The translations under genes were made by a program, and so were the position numbers. A DNA stretch of 64,000 nt, from NCBI GenBank assembly GCA_002101905.1, contig LQPU01000032.1, positions 186,001 through 250,000 of the forward strand, in the 5' to 3' direction. This document shows, in pieces, positions 9,917 to 19,472 of the stretch (positions are counted from its first letter, which is position 1; each line of letters begins with the position of its first letter). Under the pieces are notes generated by a model. It saw only the letters and a program-made list of their open reading frames with translations. It was not told the DNA's origin and searched no databases. This DNA is from Mycobacterium shimoidei. Lineage in GTDB: Bacteria > Actinomycetota > Actinomycetes > Mycobacteriales > Mycobacteriaceae.

Positions 9917-10435
9917 ATGGAGTATTGCCTGGGCGTCGGGGACGGCGCGGCACGGATCTGGGATGGTCAGCCCGACCTCGACCTCGACGGTGACGGGCGC
10001 TTCGAGGCGATCGGCTTGGACTTCGACGGCGACGGCCTGCGCGACGACGCGTTGGCCGACTTCGACGGCGACGGGATCGCCGACCACGCCGTGCTGGACC
10101 TCGACAACGACGGCACGCCGGAAAGCTACTTCACCGACAACGGCACCGGGACGTGGTCGGTAGCGGCGGAGCCAGGAAGTAAAGGCGGACAACTGCGTTG
10201 GTTCGGCCTCGACGGTGTCGAGCACACCGGCGGGCCGATGGTCGACTTCGACGGCGACGGTCAGATCGACGACCGGCTGCTCGACACCGACGGCAACGGA
10301 CTGGCCGATCAGGTGATGTGTGCCGACGAGACCGGCGTGACGGGATATGTCGACACCGACGGCGACGGCCGGTGGAACGTCCGGCTCACCGACACCGATG
10401 GCGACGGCACCGCCGACGGCGCCACCGAGCTGTAG
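9917..10435 (+). CDS. Asp-rich DxDGDG repeat protein (Rv3906c homologue)
   Basis: A 172-residue conserved mycobacterial protein of unknown function. It is built of about eight copies of a D-x-D-G-D-G type loop (DLDLDGDGRFEAIGLD, DFDGDGLRDDALAD, DFDGDGIADH, DLDNDGTPES, DFDGDGQIDD, DTDGNGLADQ, DTDGDGRWNV, DTDGDGTADG). Such loops bind calcium in thrombospondin type 3 and dockerin-like proteins. No signal peptide is visible after the ATG at 9917, so if it binds calcium it does so in the cytoplasm or needs an unconventional export route. It follows pcnA closely and is probably co-transcribed. In M. tuberculosis the same pair is adjacent. Confidence 0.85.
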   Translation: MEYCLGVGDGAARIWDGQPDLDLDGDGRFEAIGLDFDGDGLRDDALADFDGDGIADHAVLDLDNDGTPESYFTDNGTGTWSVAAEPGSKGGQLRWFGLDGVEHTGGPMVDFDGDGQIDDRLLDTDGNGLADQVMCADETGVTGYVDTDGDGRWNVRLTDTDGDGTADGATEL

Positions 10436-10459
10436 CCGTCGAGTTACGCGAAAACACTT

Positions 10460-10475
10460 GCAGCAAGGCTGCTTT
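10460..10475 (+). terminator. Small hairpin followed by TTT after the Asp-repeat gene
   Basis: GCAGC-AAG-GCTGC forms a perfect 5-bp stem with a 3-nt loop, 25 bases beyond the stop codon, followed by TTT. This is a weak intrinsic-terminator candidate for the pcnA operon. Confidence 0.4.
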
Positions 10476-10490
10476 CGACGCAGCCCCTGT

Positions 10491-10620
10491 CGCCCAGGGC
10501 GGGGTTGGTGGGCCCTGTCTCTCTTCGCGCGCGACTGCGCGCTCATCGCCCAGGGCGGGGTTGGTGGGCCCTGTCTCTCTTCGCGCGCGACTGCGCGCTC
10601 ATCGCCCAGGGCCCGGTGGG
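10491..10620. repeat. 56-bp tandem repeat, two full copies plus a partial third
   Basis: Copies run 10491-10546 and 10547-10602 without a visible difference, and the first 11 bases recur from 10603. Each unit starts CGCCCAGGGC and contains CGCGCGACTGCGCG. The stop codon of the minus-strand gene lies inside the second copy. The repeat fills the space between two convergent genes. Confidence 0.9.
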
Positions 10621-11372
10621 CCGGCGAAAGCCTGCGCGATCTCCAGCCAGCGCTGTGCGTCGGCGCCTTCGGCGGAGACGTCCAGAGTGTCGCGCGGCCG
10701 GCGCTGTGTGACCAGAAAGCAGAAGTCCTCGGCGCTACCGGTCACCCGCTGAGCAGCATCCGGCGGACCCCATGTCCACAGTTCAACGTCTGGAGCCCGC
10801 AGCTCGACGAAGAACGGGTCGGTCGGCGGCGGCAGCCCGTTGATGGTGAACGCGTAGTCGCGGGTCCGCACGCCGATGTGCGCAATGGACCGTAGCCGCG
10901 CGGTGGGTCGGCGCGTCACGCCAAGGGCGTCAGCGACGTCAAGACCGTGCGCCCAGGTTTCCATCAACCGCGCCGTTGCCATCGACGCCGCACTCATCGG
11001 CGGCCCGAACCAGGGCAGCTTGCGGCCGTCGGGCACGGCCAACAACTCGTCATGCAGCCGGGCGCGGGTGGTGCGCCACTCGGAGAGCAGCTGCGCGGGT
11101 GCGCTGGCCGCGCCTTCTTCGGCGGCGGCGTCGACGAAGCCGGTCGGGTCGGCCGCCGCCTCCTCCAGCACCTTGGCAAAGCCGGCTTCGTCGGTAACGG
11201 CGGTCAGCGCGAGGCGGTCGGTCCACAGCAGGTGGGCGATCTGGTGTGCAATCGTCCAGCCCGGGGCGGGCGTCGCAGCCGCCCATCGATCGTCGGGAAG
11301 GGGCGCCACCAGCGCGTCGAGCTCATCGCTCTCAGCGCGCAGATCGTCGACTATCGCGGCTGCGCCGGCCAT
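10599..11372 (-). CDS. TIGR03084/maleylpyruvate-isomerase-type metal-binding protein (Rv0036c homologue)
   Basis: A 257-residue protein, the same length as Rv0036c. The N-terminal half is a DinB/mycothiol maleylpyruvate isomerase-like helical bundle ([19 protein letters not shown], with the His residues expected to bind metal; [16 protein letters not shown] carries the third His). This fold serves mycothiol-dependent enzymes, but the substrate here is unknown. The ATG at 11372 gives the conserved [11 protein letters not shown]; the open frame further upstream is not conserved. TAGAGT lies 7 nt before the ATG, suggesting a leaderless transcript. Its 3' end runs into the 56-bp tandem repeat. 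Confidence 0.85.
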   Translation of the reverse strand: MAGAAAIVDDLRAESDELDALVAPLPDDRWAAATPAPGWTIAHQIAHLLWTDRLALTAVTDEAGFAKVLEEAAADPTGFVDAAAEEGAASAPAQLLSEWRTTRARLHDELLAVPDGRKLPWFGPPMSAASMATARLMETWAHGLDVADALGVTRRPTARLRSIAHIGVRTRDYAFTINGLPPPTDPFFVELRAPDVELWTWGPPDAAQRVTGSAEDFCFLVTQRRPRDTLDVSAEGADAQRWLEIAQAFAGPPGPGR

Positions 11373-11379
11373 GGCGCGT

Positions 11380-11385
11380 ACTCTA
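11380..11385 (-). promoter_or_regulatory. -10 hexamer TAGAGT (leaderless)
   Basis: On the minus strand TAGAGT is followed by seven bases and then the ATG of the TIGR03084-type gene. Confidence 0.6.
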
Positions 11386-11460
11386 ACGGCTGGCGCCACC
11401 GCCCTCCGCCCGGGCTGGCGCCGAAATTGTCGATTCGGGCCCACGCCAGCGAAGTGTTGG

Positions 11461-11466
11461 TATTCT
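11461..11466 (+). promoter_or_regulatory. Candidate -10 TATTCT upstream of the PE-PPE gene
   Basis: TATTCT is a good -10 match about 130 bases before the start codon, in the 224-bp gap between divergent genes. No clear -35 is seen. Confidence 0.35.
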
Positions 11467-11596
11467 CTGCACCCGCTGGAGGTTGATGACCGCACTAGCG
11501 AAGCAGGGGGATTTTCCTTGGTGCGCTGCCACGCATTCCTGCACAGCATTGGCGAATTTATGTGGGGTCAGCTCGCGCGGAACCGGAGAACAGGTA

Positions 11597-12412
11597 ATGA
11601 GTAAGGCGGCGATTACCGCAGCGTTCGCGGCGCCATTGGTGGCAGGTGCAGCGGTGTATTCGACGACCTTTGGAAATATTCGTCATTCCGATTATGAATT
11701 GACCAGCGAAGCGCTGGTTATGATTCCGGCAGAAAACCAAGAATGGCTCGATGTAACGAACACCTTGTATCTCCAGCCGCACGGTTTCGACGGCACCCCG
11801 ACGTGGCTTCAGGTACCGGAAACCTATAACCTGGACGCGAGCGTCAGGGATGCCTCGAACATTCTGATAGATGCGGTCCAAAGCCGCTGGGACGCTGGGG
11901 AATTCAGCGTAGACGATCCGCTTTACATATTCGGTTACTCGCAGGCGGCCGTGGTGGGCGGAATGGTTCAGGACGACCTATACGACTACGGCATACCCTC
12001 GGACGCTTTGCATTTCATTCTGGTGGGCGACAGCGCGTCGGCTCATGGAGGATTTCTCAACGAGTTCATAGACTGGCTTCCAGAATGGATGCGAGAGCCC
12101 ATGATCGCCTACATTCAGCTGAACCACGCGGGTTCGGTGCTGGGCGAGGTGACCCCCAATAATTTTTATCCGACGGATGTCTATACCCTCACCGGGGACG
12201 GCTGGGCGAATTGGGATGACGGCGCCAACATGGGCGGGCTTTTTACCGAGCATCTGGCGTATCTGGGTTTGACGCCGGAGGAGGTCGACTCCGCGACCCC
12301 GCTGATGGATGGTCTAACCACGTACTGGACCATCGACAGCGCAGAAGTGGACCTCTGGTCAGCCCTGTGGAACGGATTCTTGATCGGGATATCGCCGTTC
12401 TTCCAGTTCTGA
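11597..12412 (+). CDS. Free-standing PE-PPE domain serine hydrolase
   Basis: A 271-residue alpha/beta serine hydrolase of the PE-PPE domain family (PF08237), normally found attached to PE or PPE export domains. Here no PE or PPE domain is present. Instead a short hydrophobic N-terminus (MSKAAITAAFAAPLVAGAAV) may act as signal peptide or anchor. The nucleophile is Ser115 in IFGYSQAAVVGG; later conserved parts include FILVGDSASAHGGF and IQLNHAGSVLGEVTPNNFYP. The ATG at 11597 is preceded by GGAG. Base composition is clearly lower in GC than neighbours (about 45% in the line 11641-11700), and the gene interrupts the Rv0036c-Rv0037c order of M. tuberculosis. Likely cell-envelope esterase or cutinase-like activity; horizontally acquired by inference. 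Confidence 0.85.
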   Translation: MSKAAITAAFAAPLVAGAAVYSTTFGNIRHSDYELTSEALVMIPAENQEWLDVTNTLYLQPHGFDGTPTWLQVPETYNLDASVRDASNILIDAVQSRWDAGEFSVDDPLYIFGYSQAAVVGGMVQDDLYDYGIPSDALHFILVGDSASAHGGFLNEFIDWLPEWMREPMIAYIQLNHAGSVLGEVTPNNFYPTDVYTLTGDGWANWDDGANMGGLFTEHLAYLGLTPEEVDSATPLMDGLTTYWTIDSAEVDLWSALWNGFLIGISPFFQF

Positions 12413-12416
12413 TGAG

Positions 12417-13688
12417 CTATCGCCGCCGACCGACGAACGCGTGTACGGCGAGCCCGCCCAGGTAGAGCAGTGACCCGGCCAGCACCAACCCGGGGGCATG
12501 CCCGTCGGCGGGTATGACGATCGCCGCCACGGTGACCGCCACGATGAACGAGACCCAGAACACCGAGTCCTGCACCGCGAAGACATGTCCGCGCAGCGCG
12601 TCGTCGACATCGACTTGCATCGCGGTATCGGTGCACAACTTGACCACCTGTCCGGCCACGGCGAGGAAGAATCCGCACACCACCATCACCGGCACATGCA
12701 GGCCAACCCCGGCGACCTGGATGCCCGCCGCAATCGCCAATGCGCCGTTGGCCGCGGTGTAGCGTCCCCATCGCCGCACCACGATCGGGGTCAAGGCGTT
12801 GGCCAGAAACGAGCCGGCGCCCGCCGCGGCGACGAACAACACCGCACTACCGAGCCCACCGACGGACACGCCACCGGTGTGGCGGACCAACAGCAGCACC
12901 AGCAGCGTGTTGACCCCGAACACCATGCGATGGGTCGCCAGCCCGGCCAGGGTCGCGGTCACCGTTGGGCGGGCCAGCGTGGTGCGCGCGCCGTGCAGCC
13001 ACCCGGTGACCACCAGGTAGAGGACCGATCCGTGAATGGCACGTTTGGTGTCGTCGGGCCCGAGGACGCGGGCAGCGAACCGCAGTGACAGCAGCAGCGC
13101 GATCGAGACCGGGACCATCGCCAGAGTGATGATGGCGGCTGCTCCGTGGTCGCCGCTGCCGAAAAGCCAGCGTGGCACCAACATGAAGTTCGCGCCCGCG
13201 AACGCCGCGACCGCGCCCACCGCGGTGGCGATCGAATTCATCGCCACCACCTCTTCGCGCGGCACCAGGTGCGGCAGCGCCGCCGACAAACCGGAGGAGA
13301 CGAACCGCCCGAAGCCGTTGACGATCAGAGCGCCGCACAAGACGGCCGGGTCACTCGTCCCGAGGGCCAACAGGCCCGCGACCGCACCCACCGACCCCAG
13401 CCGGCCCAGGTTCGCGCCGACCAGGACGAGCCGGCGATCCCAGTGATCCAACAGCGCGCCGGCGAACGGGCCCAGCAGCGAGTAGGGCAGGAACAGCACC
13501 GCGAACGCGCTTGCGATCGCCAGCGGGCTGGCGGCACGTTCCGGATTGAACAACAAGGCCCCCGCCAGACCCGCCTGGAAGAGGCCGTCACCGAACTGGC
13601 TCACGGCGCGCAGCTCCAGCAGCCGCTGGAAATCGCGCAGACTGCGCAGCGACCGCCAGACCGCGACGGACGGGCGGGTGTGAGTCAC
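12417..13688 (-). CDS. MFS transporter (Rv0037c homologue)
   Basis: A 423-residue major facilitator permease, probably an exporter. About 12 hydrophobic helices are visible. The loop between helices 2 and 3 carries [20 protein letters not shown], the MFS signature with the DRR triplet. Substrate unknown. The start is taken at the GTG at 13688 because AAGTAGG lies just upstream; a second GTG at 13703 would add five residues. It ends 5 nt from the convergent end of the PE-PPE gene. The homologue occupies the same place in M. tuberculosis. Confidence 0.85.
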   Translation of the reverse strand: MTHTRPSVAVWRSLRSLRDFQRLLELRAVSQFGDGLFQAGLAGALLFNPERAASPLAIASAFAVLFLPYSLLGPFAGALLDHWDRRLVLVGANLGRLGSVGAVAGLLALGTSDPAVLCGALIVNGFGRFVSSGLSAALPHLVPREEVVAMNSIATAVGAVAAFAGANFMLVPRWLFGSGDHGAAAIITLAMVPVSIALLLSLRFAARVLGPDDTKRAIHGSVLYLVVTGWLHGARTTLARPTVTATLAGLATHRMVFGVNTLLVLLLVRHTGGVSVGGLGSAVLFVAAAGAGSFLANALTPIVVRRWGRYTAANGALAIAAGIQVAGVGLHVPVMVVCGFFLAVAGQVVKLCTDTAMQVDVDDALRGHVFAVQDSVFWVSFIVAVTVAAIVIPADGHAPGLVLAGSLLYLGGLAVHAFVGRRR

Positions 13689-13819
13689 TGGACCTACTTC
13701 CACGGTGCGGCCGGGCGGCCTACCGCCGCGCCTGAGACCCCGAAAAACCAGACTACAAATATCGAACAGCGCGCGGCTTGTTAGCCACGTCGACCTCGCG
13801 TGGATGCGATGATGGTCTG

Positions 13820-14425
13820 GTGGCGCAGCACGAAGATCCCGAGGACTATGTCGCCCCCACCGCGCACCGGGTGCGGGCGGGCACCCTGCTGCTGGCCAAC
13901 ACCGATCTTCTGGAGCCGACCTTTCGCCGCAGCGTGATCTACATCGTCGAGCACAACGAGGGCGGCACCTTGGGGGTGGTGCTCAACCGACCCAGCGAGA
14001 CCGCCGTCTACAACGTGCTGCCCCAGTGGGCGAAGCTGGCGGCCAAGCCCAAAACGATGTTCATCGGCGGGCCGGTGAAACGTGACGCGGCGCTGTGCTT
14101 GTCGGTGCTGCGGGTCGGCGTCGAGCCGGACGGTATACCGGGCCTGCGGCACGTGGCCGGCCGATTGGCGATGGTCGATCTCGACGCGGATCCCGATGCG
14201 ATAGCCCCGCTGGTCGAAGGTGTGCGGATCTTTGCCGGGTACTCGGGGTGGACAATCGGGCAGCTCGAGGGCGAGATCGAGCGCGACGACTGGATTGTGT
14301 TGTCGGCATTGCCGTCTGACGTTTTGGTGCCGCCCCGGGTGGATCTGTGGGGCCGGGTGCTGCGACGCCAGCCGCTACCGCTGTCCCTGCTTGCCACCCA
14401 CCCGATCGATCTCAGCCGCAACTGA
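13820..14425 (+). CDS. YqgE/AlgH family protein (Rv0038 homologue)
   Basis: A conserved 201-residue protein of the UPF0301/AlgH family. In mycobacteria no enzymatic role is established. Hallmarks are [20 protein letters not shown], the [20 protein letters not shown] segment split across strands, [13 protein letters not shown] and [19 protein letters not shown]. The GTG at 13820 gives [13 protein letters not shown], which fits relatives; three nearby ATG triplets are out of frame. Its 3' end overlaps the convergent small membrane gene by 51 bp. Confidence 0.93.
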   Translation: MAQHEDPEDYVAPTAHRVRAGTLLLANTDLLEPTFRRSVIYIVEHNEGGTLGVVLNRPSETAVYNVLPQWAKLAAKPKTMFIGGPVKRDAALCLSVLRVGVEPDGIPGLRHVAGRLAMVDLDADPDAIAPLVEGVRIFAGYSGWTIGQLEGEIERDDWIVLSALPSDVLVPPRVDLWGRVLRRQPLPLSLLATHPIDLSRN

Positions 14426-14782
14426 ATTCGTTGCCAGCTGTGAGCGGCAGGGCAAGGTGCAGCTTGCGCAGTCGCCCGCGCAGTGTGCTGCGGCCGCTTC
14501 ACGACGCAGCGCATACCGTGCGCTCTGCCACGACCCCACGGCCACGGTGCCCACCGCGCCGGCGACGCAGACACCGACCAGCACGACGGCTGCCCGGTGC
14601 GGCCCGGCCAGCGCCACCGCACCGCCGGCCGTGAGCATGACCGCCGCGGCAAGCTGAGTCGGCGCAATCGAACGCGTGACCCATTGCGGGTCGTCGGCAG
14701 CACCCGACCTCGACAACGACCGCAACCCGAGCACGCCAGACACGAGCGCTGCACATAGGCAGACGACTCCCGCGATCAGCAT
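14375..14782 (-). CDS. Small membrane protein (Rv0039c homologue) with C-terminal extension
   Basis: A 135-residue protein of unknown function with about three hydrophobic helices (MLIAGVVCLCAALVSGVLGL; APTQLAAAVMLTAGGAVALA; AAVVLVGVCVAGAVGTVAVG), then SWQSARYALRREAAAAHC and Cys-rich CAGDCASCTLPC. The Cys cluster may bind metal or form disulfides. Compared with the roughly 115-residue M. tuberculosis protein, which I recall ending at about this Cys cluster, this one runs on for 23 residues into the 3' end of the convergent yqgE gene. The ATG at 14782 starts the conserved part. Confidence 0.8.
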   Translation of the reverse strand: MLIAGVVCLCAALVSGVLGLRSLSRSGAADDPQWVTRSIAPTQLAAAVMLTAGGAVALAGPHRAAVVLVGVCVAGAVGTVAVGSWQSARYALRREAAAAHCAGDCASCTLPCRSQLATNSVAAEIDRVGGKQGQR

Positions 14783-14808
14783 GGGATCACGATACGAGGC
14801 ACCGAAAG

Positions 14809-15720
14809 TCAGTGCGCGGCGGGAGGGACTCCCGGGACGTGCGGCAGCGGGGCCAGGCCGGGCATGCCGGCAGCGGGTGCGGACGGCACGGCAGGTGCCG
14901 GTGGCGTGGTGGCCGAAGCGGCACCGGGCACACTCACCCGGAACCCGTTGACAATCGCGTCGGTGGCCGGCGCGTCGGCGACGGCTTGGGTGACACCGGT
15001 CGTCACCGCCAGCGACACCAGATACTGGTCGGGTCCGGCGGCGGCAATGACATGGCGCCGAGATGTGTTGAGCGTCATATCGTTCTGGCGGTATGTGCCT
15101 TCGATGACCGACGACGGGAACCCGCAGAAGTCGGCCAGACTGGCGTTGGTGGTCTGCCACGCCGGCAGTTGCTGGCTGTCGACGAACCCGTGGGTGATGG
15201 CCTCGCGCGGGTCGAAGTTGCCGATCAACTTGTACACCACGACCTGCGCGTTCGACGTGTACAGGCTATTGCGGGTGGGCGAGCGGTCGGCGATGACCGC
15301 GAACGCGTCGGGCACGTTGGGGTCGGGTACCGGCGTCCAACGCGGCGGCAGCGGCAGGGTGATATCGAGCGCTTTCAAGTTCTGTGGTTGTTGCGGTTCG
15401 AGTTTGACGCCCTTGCTGTCGAAGTATTCGCGCAGCGTTCCGCTGGTGGCCGGGACGATCGTCGGTGGTGCCGGCGCCGCCACGGGTAGGGGCGCAGCAA
15501 CTTGGCTCGGCGCCGACGGAGCTGCACCCGGGATGGCGCTGCCGACGTAGCCCAGGGTGTTCGGCGACGCGTAAGGCGGCGTGGGAACGGGTGCGGGGGT
15601 GGGCGCGGGGGAGAACACCGGGTCTGCAGCTGCGGTCGCGCAGGCAAATCCCACCAGCCCCACGACACCGACAGCAGTGCTTGCCACCAGTACCCGCAAG
15701 CTGCGGGCGATCTGCATCAT
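14809..15720 (-). CDS. mtc28: Secreted proline-rich antigen of the Mtc28/LpqN family (Rv0040c homologue)
   Basis: Exported protein related to the 28-kDa proline-rich antigen. The signal peptide runs from [20 protein letters not shown] to about CATAAADPV, with cleavage after AAA; there is no clear lipobox. A Pro/Ala-rich stretch with [15 protein letters not shown] follows, then the globular LpqN/LpqT-like fold ([26 protein letters not shown]-like, [19 protein letters not shown]). The C-terminus is again Ala/Pro-rich. Two ATGs at 15720 and 15717 follow GGAAGG. 303 residues. It is divergent from leuS, with an 11-bp triple repeat in the shared upstream region. Confidence 0.88.
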   Translation of the reverse strand: MMQIARSLRVLVASTAVGVVGLVGFACATAAADPVFSPAPTPAPVPTPPYASPNTLGYVGSAIPGAAPSAPSQVAAPLPVAAPAPPTIVPATSGTLREYFDSKGVKLEPQQPQNLKALDITLPLPPRWTPVPDPNVPDAFAVIADRSPTRNSLYTSNAQVVVYKLIGNFDPREAITHGFVDSQQLPAWQTTNASLADFCGFPSSVIEGTYRQNDMTLNTSRRHVIAAAGPDQYLVSLAVTTGVTQAVADAPATDAIVNGFRVSVPGAASATTPPAPAVPSAPAAGMPGLAPLPHVPGVPPAAH

Positions 15721-15791
15721 GAGAGTCGGTCCTTCCCAACGGTGCGGCCTTGACGGCGACTGTAACCAGGGGCGACGGGCGCAGCCAGGCT

Positions 15792-15824
15792 TGGAATAGA
15801 CCTGGAATAGACCTGGAATGAACC
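15792..15824. repeat. Three 11-bp tandem repeats between the divergent mtc28 and leuS genes
   Basis: TGGAATAGACC occurs at 15792-15802 and 15803-15813 and, with changes, as TGGAATGAACC at 15814-15824. The 11-bp period is about one helical turn, so the copies face the same side of the DNA. It lies 70-100 bp upstream of both genes and could be an operator array. Confidence 0.7.
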
Positions 15825-15888
15825 TCTGATCGGTCCGCGACGGAACCGAGACCATCTCGTGGCCGGCAGGGGCCGAGCGCGGCCCTTA

Positions 15889-15894
15889 TACCCT
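15889..15894 (+). promoter_or_regulatory. -10 hexamer TACCCT for leuS (leaderless)
   Basis: TACCCT sits six bases before the GTG at 15901, within TTATACCCTG. No Shine-Dalgarno is present. Confidence 0.6.
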
Positions 15895-15900
15895 GTGCAA

Positions 15901-18759
15901 GTGACCGAATCCCCGATCGAGCCCGACTCCGAAGTGCCGCGGTACCGCTACACCGCGGAGCTGGCCCGTCACATTGAACAGACCTGGCAGGACAACTGGG
16001 CCAGGTGGGGAACGTTCAACGTGGCCAACCCGGTCGGGTCGCTGGCGCCGACAGACGGCTCAACGGTGCCCGAGGACAAGATGTTCGTCCAGGACATGTT
16101 CCCCTATCCATCGGGGGAGGGTCTGCACGTCGGCCACCCGCTGGGCTATATCGCCACCGATGTGTACGCCCGCTACTTTCGGATGACGGGCCATAATGTG
16201 CTGCACGCGCTGGGTTTCGATGCTTTCGGTTTGCCCGCCGAGCAGTACGCGGTGCAAACCGGCACCCACCCGCGTGAACGCACCGAGGCCAACATCGTCA
16301 ACTTCCGGCGTCAGCTGGGCCGGCTCGGTTTCGGCCATGACGCCCGACGAAGCTTTTCCACCACTGACGTCGAGTTCTACAAGTGGACGCAGTGGATATT
16401 CCTGCAGATCTACAATGCCTGGTTCGATGTCGACGCCAACAAGGCTCGGCCCATCGCCGAGCTGATCGCGGAATTCGAATCTGGCGCGCGGACTTTAGAC
16501 GACGGGCGGGATTGGTCGACGTTGTCGGCCGGTGAGCGGGCCGACGTGATCGATAGTCACAGACTGGTGTATCAGGCAGATTCGATGGTCAACTGGTGTC
16601 CCGGCCTGGGCACCGTGCTGGCCAACGAAGAGGTCACCGCCGACGGGCGTAGTGACCGCGGCAACTTTCCGGTGTTCCGGAAACGGTTGCGGCAGTGGAT
16701 GATGCGGATCACCGCCTACGCTGAGCGGTTGCTCGACGACCTCGAGCTGCTGGACTGGCCGGAGAAGGTCAAGACCATGCAGCGCAACTGGATCGGTCGC
16801 TCCACCGGAGCAGCCGCGCTGTTCAGCAGCCCTGCCGGCGATATCGAGGTCTTCACCACCCGACCCGACACCCTGTTCGGCGCCACCTATCTGGTACTTG
16901 CCCCCGAGCATGAGCTGGTCGACCGGCTGGCCGCCGCCGATTGGCCGGCCGGCGTGGACCCGCGCTGGACGTTCGGTGCGGGCACACCCGTTGCCGCCGT
17001 TGCCGCCTACCGCAAGGCCATCGCGGCCAAATCTGATTTGGAACGCCAGGAAAACAAGGCGAAAACCGGTGTGTTCCTTGGCAACTACGCCATCAACCCG
17101 GCCAACGGCCAACAGGTGCCGATTTTCATCGCCGACTATGTGCTGGTCGGCTACGGCACCGGGGCGATCATGGCGGTACCGGGCCATGATCAGCGGGACT
17201 GGGAGTTCGCCCGCGAGCTCGGCCTGCCGATCGTCGAAGTCGTTACCGGCGGCGACATTTCCCAGGCCGCCCACACCGGTGACGGCGTGCTGGTGAACTC
17301 TGACTATCTCGACGGGATGGACGTCGCCACGGCCAAGGAGGCCATCACCGCGCGGCTGGAATCCGAGGGGCGCGGCTGGGCCCGCGTCGAGTACAAGTTG
17401 CGGGACTGGCTGTTCGCGCGGCAGCGATATTGGGGTGAGCCGTTTCCGATCGTTTACGACGAGGACGGACGGCCGCACGCGCTGGACGAGTCCGCGTTGC
17501 CGGTGGAGCTGCCCGACGTCCCGGACTACTCGCCGGTGCTGTTCGACCCCGACGACGCCGATAGCGAACCGTCGCCGCCGCTGGCCAAGGCGACCGATTG
17601 GGTGCATGTCGAGCTCGACCTCGGCGACGGGCTGAAGTCCTACACCCGCGACACCAACGTGATGCCGCAGTGGGCCGGCAGCTCCTGGTACGAGTTGCGC
17701 TACGTTGACCCGCACAACCCGGATCGGTTCTGCGCCAAGGAGAACGAGGCGTACTGGATGGGTCCGCGACCGGCCGAGCACGGACCGGACGACCCGGGGG
17801 GTGTCGACCTTTACGTCGGTGGCGTCGAGCACGCCGTGCTGCACCTGCTGTACGCCCGGTTCTGGCACAAGGTTCTCTACGACCTGGGCCACGTCACCTC
17901 ACGCGAGCCGTACCGCCGGCTGGTCAACCAGGGCTACATCCAGGCGTTCGCCTACACCGATGCCCGCGGCTCCTACGTGCCGGCCGCCGAGGTGATCGAA
18001 CGCGACGGCAAGTTCTTCTACCCGGGACCGGACGGCGAGATCGAGGTTTTTCAGGAATTCGGCAAAATCGGTAAGAGCCTGAAGAATTCGATATCGCCCG
18101 ACGAGATCTGCGACGACTACGGAGCCGACACGCTACGTGTCTACGAGATGTCGATGGGTCCACTGGAGGCGTCCCGGCCCTGGGCCACCAAGGATGTCGT
18201 GGGTGCGCACCGGTTTCTCCAGCGGGTATGGCGGCTGGTTGTCGACGAGCAGACCGGCGAAAACCGCGTCGACAATCATGCCGCGCTGCAACCCGATACG
18301 CTGCGGCCACTGCATCGCACCATTGTCGGTGTCTCCGAAGACTATGCGGCGCTGCGGAATAACACAGCGGTGGCCAAGCTGATCGAATACACCAATCACC
18401 TGACCAAGACCTACCGCGATGCGGTGCCGCGCGCAGCGGTCGAACCGCTGGTGCTGATGCTGGCGCCGTTGGCGCCGCATGTGGCCGAGGAGTTGTGGCA
18501 GCGGCTGGGCAACACCACCTCCCTCGCGCACGGACCGTTCCCGGTGGCCGACCCGGCCTATCTGGTCGACGACACCGTCGAATACCCGGTGCAGGTCAAC
18601 GGCAAGGTACGCGGCAAGGTGGTGGTGGCCGCCGACGCCGACGCGGACACCCTGCAAGCCGCCGCGCTGGCCGACGAAAAGGTGCAGGCGTTCCTGTCGG
18701 GAGCCAAGCCGAAGAAGGTCATCGTGGTACCCGGCCGGCTGGTGAACCTCGTCGTCTAA
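15901..18759 (+). CDS. leuS: Leucyl-tRNA synthetase
   Basis: Class I synthetase that charges tRNA-Leu, 952 residues. The nucleotide-binding HIGH motif appears as HVGHP at residues 76-80 in [15 protein letters not shown]. The editing (CP1) domain contains [20 protein letters not shown] and [20 protein letters not shown]. The KMSKS loop is KIGKSLKNS near residue 722. The C-terminal domain ends [19 protein letters not shown]. The GTG start at 15901 gives MTESP as in M. tuberculosis; the frame is open for 14 codons further up. The mRNA is probably leaderless. Confidence 0.97.
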   Translation: MTESPIEPDSEVPRYRYTAELARHIEQTWQDNWARWGTFNVANPVGSLAPTDGSTVPEDKMFVQDMFPYPSGEGLHVGHPLGYIATDVYARYFRMTGHNVLHALGFDAFGLPAEQYAVQTGTHPRERTEANIVNFRRQLGRLGFGHDARRSFSTTDVEFYKWTQWIFLQIYNAWFDVDANKARPIAELIAEFESGARTLDDGRDWSTLSAGERADVIDSHRLVYQADSMVNWCPGLGTVLANEEVTADGRSDRGNFPVFRKRLRQWMMRITAYAERLLDDLELLDWPEKVKTMQRNWIGRSTGAAALFSSPAGDIEVFTTRPDTLFGATYLVLAPEHELVDRLAAADWPAGVDPRWTFGAGTPVAAVAAYRKAIAAKSDLERQENKAKTGVFLGNYAINPANGQQVPIFIADYVLVGYGTGAIMAVPGHDQRDWEFARELGLPIVEVVTGGDISQAAHTGDGVLVNSDYLDGMDVATAKEAITARLESEGRGWARVEYKLRDWLFARQRYWGEPFPIVYDEDGRPHALDESALPVELPDVPDYSPVLFDPDDADSEPSPPLAKATDWVHVELDLGDGLKSYTRDTNVMPQWAGSSWYELRYVDPHNPDRFCAKENEAYWMGPRPAEHGPDDPGGVDLYVGGVEHAVLHLLYARFWHKVLYDLGHVTSREPYRRLVNQGYIQAFAYTDARGSYVPAAEVIERDGKFFYPGPDGEIEVFQEFGKIGKSLKNSISPDEICDDYGADTLRVYEMSMGPLEASRPWATKDVVGAHRFLQRVWRLVVDEQTGENRVDNHAALQPDTLRPLHRTIVGVSEDYAALRNNTAVAKLIEYTNHLTKTYRDAVPRAAVEPLVLMLAPLAPHVAEELWQRLGNTTSLAHGPFPVADPAYLVDDTVEYPVQVNGKVRGKVVVAADADADTLQAAALADEKVQAFLSGAKPKKVIVVPGRLVNLVV

Positions 18760-18778
18760 AAGGTCTGCTCGCGCGAGG

Positions 18779-19444
18779 TTAGCGCTGGCGGATCACCACC
18801 TCGTGGACGTGGCCGTCGGGCGGGGTGGCCACCACGTTCGCGACAACTTCGGCGACGGTCTCCGGCCGCAGGAACCGCGTGGGGTCGTACTCGCCGCCCT
18901 CGAACGCGACCAACTCACGCTGCATGTCGGTGTCAACGCGGCCGGGATAGACGGTGGTGACCCGCAGCGCGGATTCGTCGGCGCGTAGCGAATCAGCGAA
19001 CGCGCGCAACGCAAACTTGCTGGCCGAGTACGACGCCATCCCGGGTGACACCGCCCGCCCCGAGCCGGAATTGATGAACACCACCTGGCCGCGGGAACGC
19101 CGCAGCGCCGGCAGCAGCGCCAACGTAACAGCCACAGCTCCAACCACATTGACCTCGAAAGTGGTGCGCCACTGGTCGACCGTGCTTTCGCCGACGTGAG
19201 CGGGCATGGACACACCGGCGTTGTGCACCAGCACGTCGAGCTCGGTGATCGAATGGGCGGCAGAGCGGATCGCCTCGGCGTCGGTCAACTCCAACGGTAG
19301 CGTCGTCGCATTCAGGCGGCGCGCAACGGCATTCAACCGATCAGAGGGCCGGCCCGCCAGCAACAAGGTGTGCGTGGTGGCCAACGCGGTGGCTATCGCG
19401 GCCCCGATACATCGGCCGGCGCCGGTGATGAGTGCGCTGGGCAT
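18779..19444 (-). CDS. Short-chain dehydrogenase/reductase
   Basis: A 221-residue NAD(P)-dependent SDR, short for the family. The cofactor motif is TGAGRCIG near the N-terminus; NAG (VHNAGVSMPAHVG), the catalytic Ser in INSGSGRA and the YSASK catalytic Tyr/Lys are all present, so it should be active. Substrate unknown. The ATG at 19444 starts directly before the Rossmann strand (MPSALITGAG). It sits between leuS and the MarR gene, where M. tuberculosis has no such gene as I recall, so it is an insertion. It runs 28 nt behind marR and may be co-transcribed with it. Confidence 0.87.
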   Translation of the reverse strand: MPSALITGAGRCIGAAIATALATTHTLLLAGRPSDRLNAVARRLNATTLPLELTDAEAIRSAAHSITELDVLVHNAGVSMPAHVGESTVDQWRTTFEVNVVGAVAVTLALLPALRRSRGQVVFINSGSGRAVSPGMASYSASKFALRAFADSLRADESALRVTTVYPGRVDTDMQRELVAFEGGEYDPTRFLRPETVAEVVANVVATPPDGHVHEVVIRQR

Positions 19445-19472
19445 CAGCGAAGTCGTTGCCGCGCTACGGCCT

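Noticed and set aside
9917..10435. EF-hand calcium protein
   Set aside because: The Asp-rich loops lack the flanking helices and 12-residue spacing of EF-hands; they resemble thrombospondin type 3 repeats more.
10491..10620. CRISPR-like array
   Set aside because: The repeats are directly tandem with no spacers and no cas genes are nearby.
16495..17892. 465-residue open frame opposite leuS
   Set aside because: Shadow of leuS; composition is His/Val/Gly-rich noise with no ribosome site.
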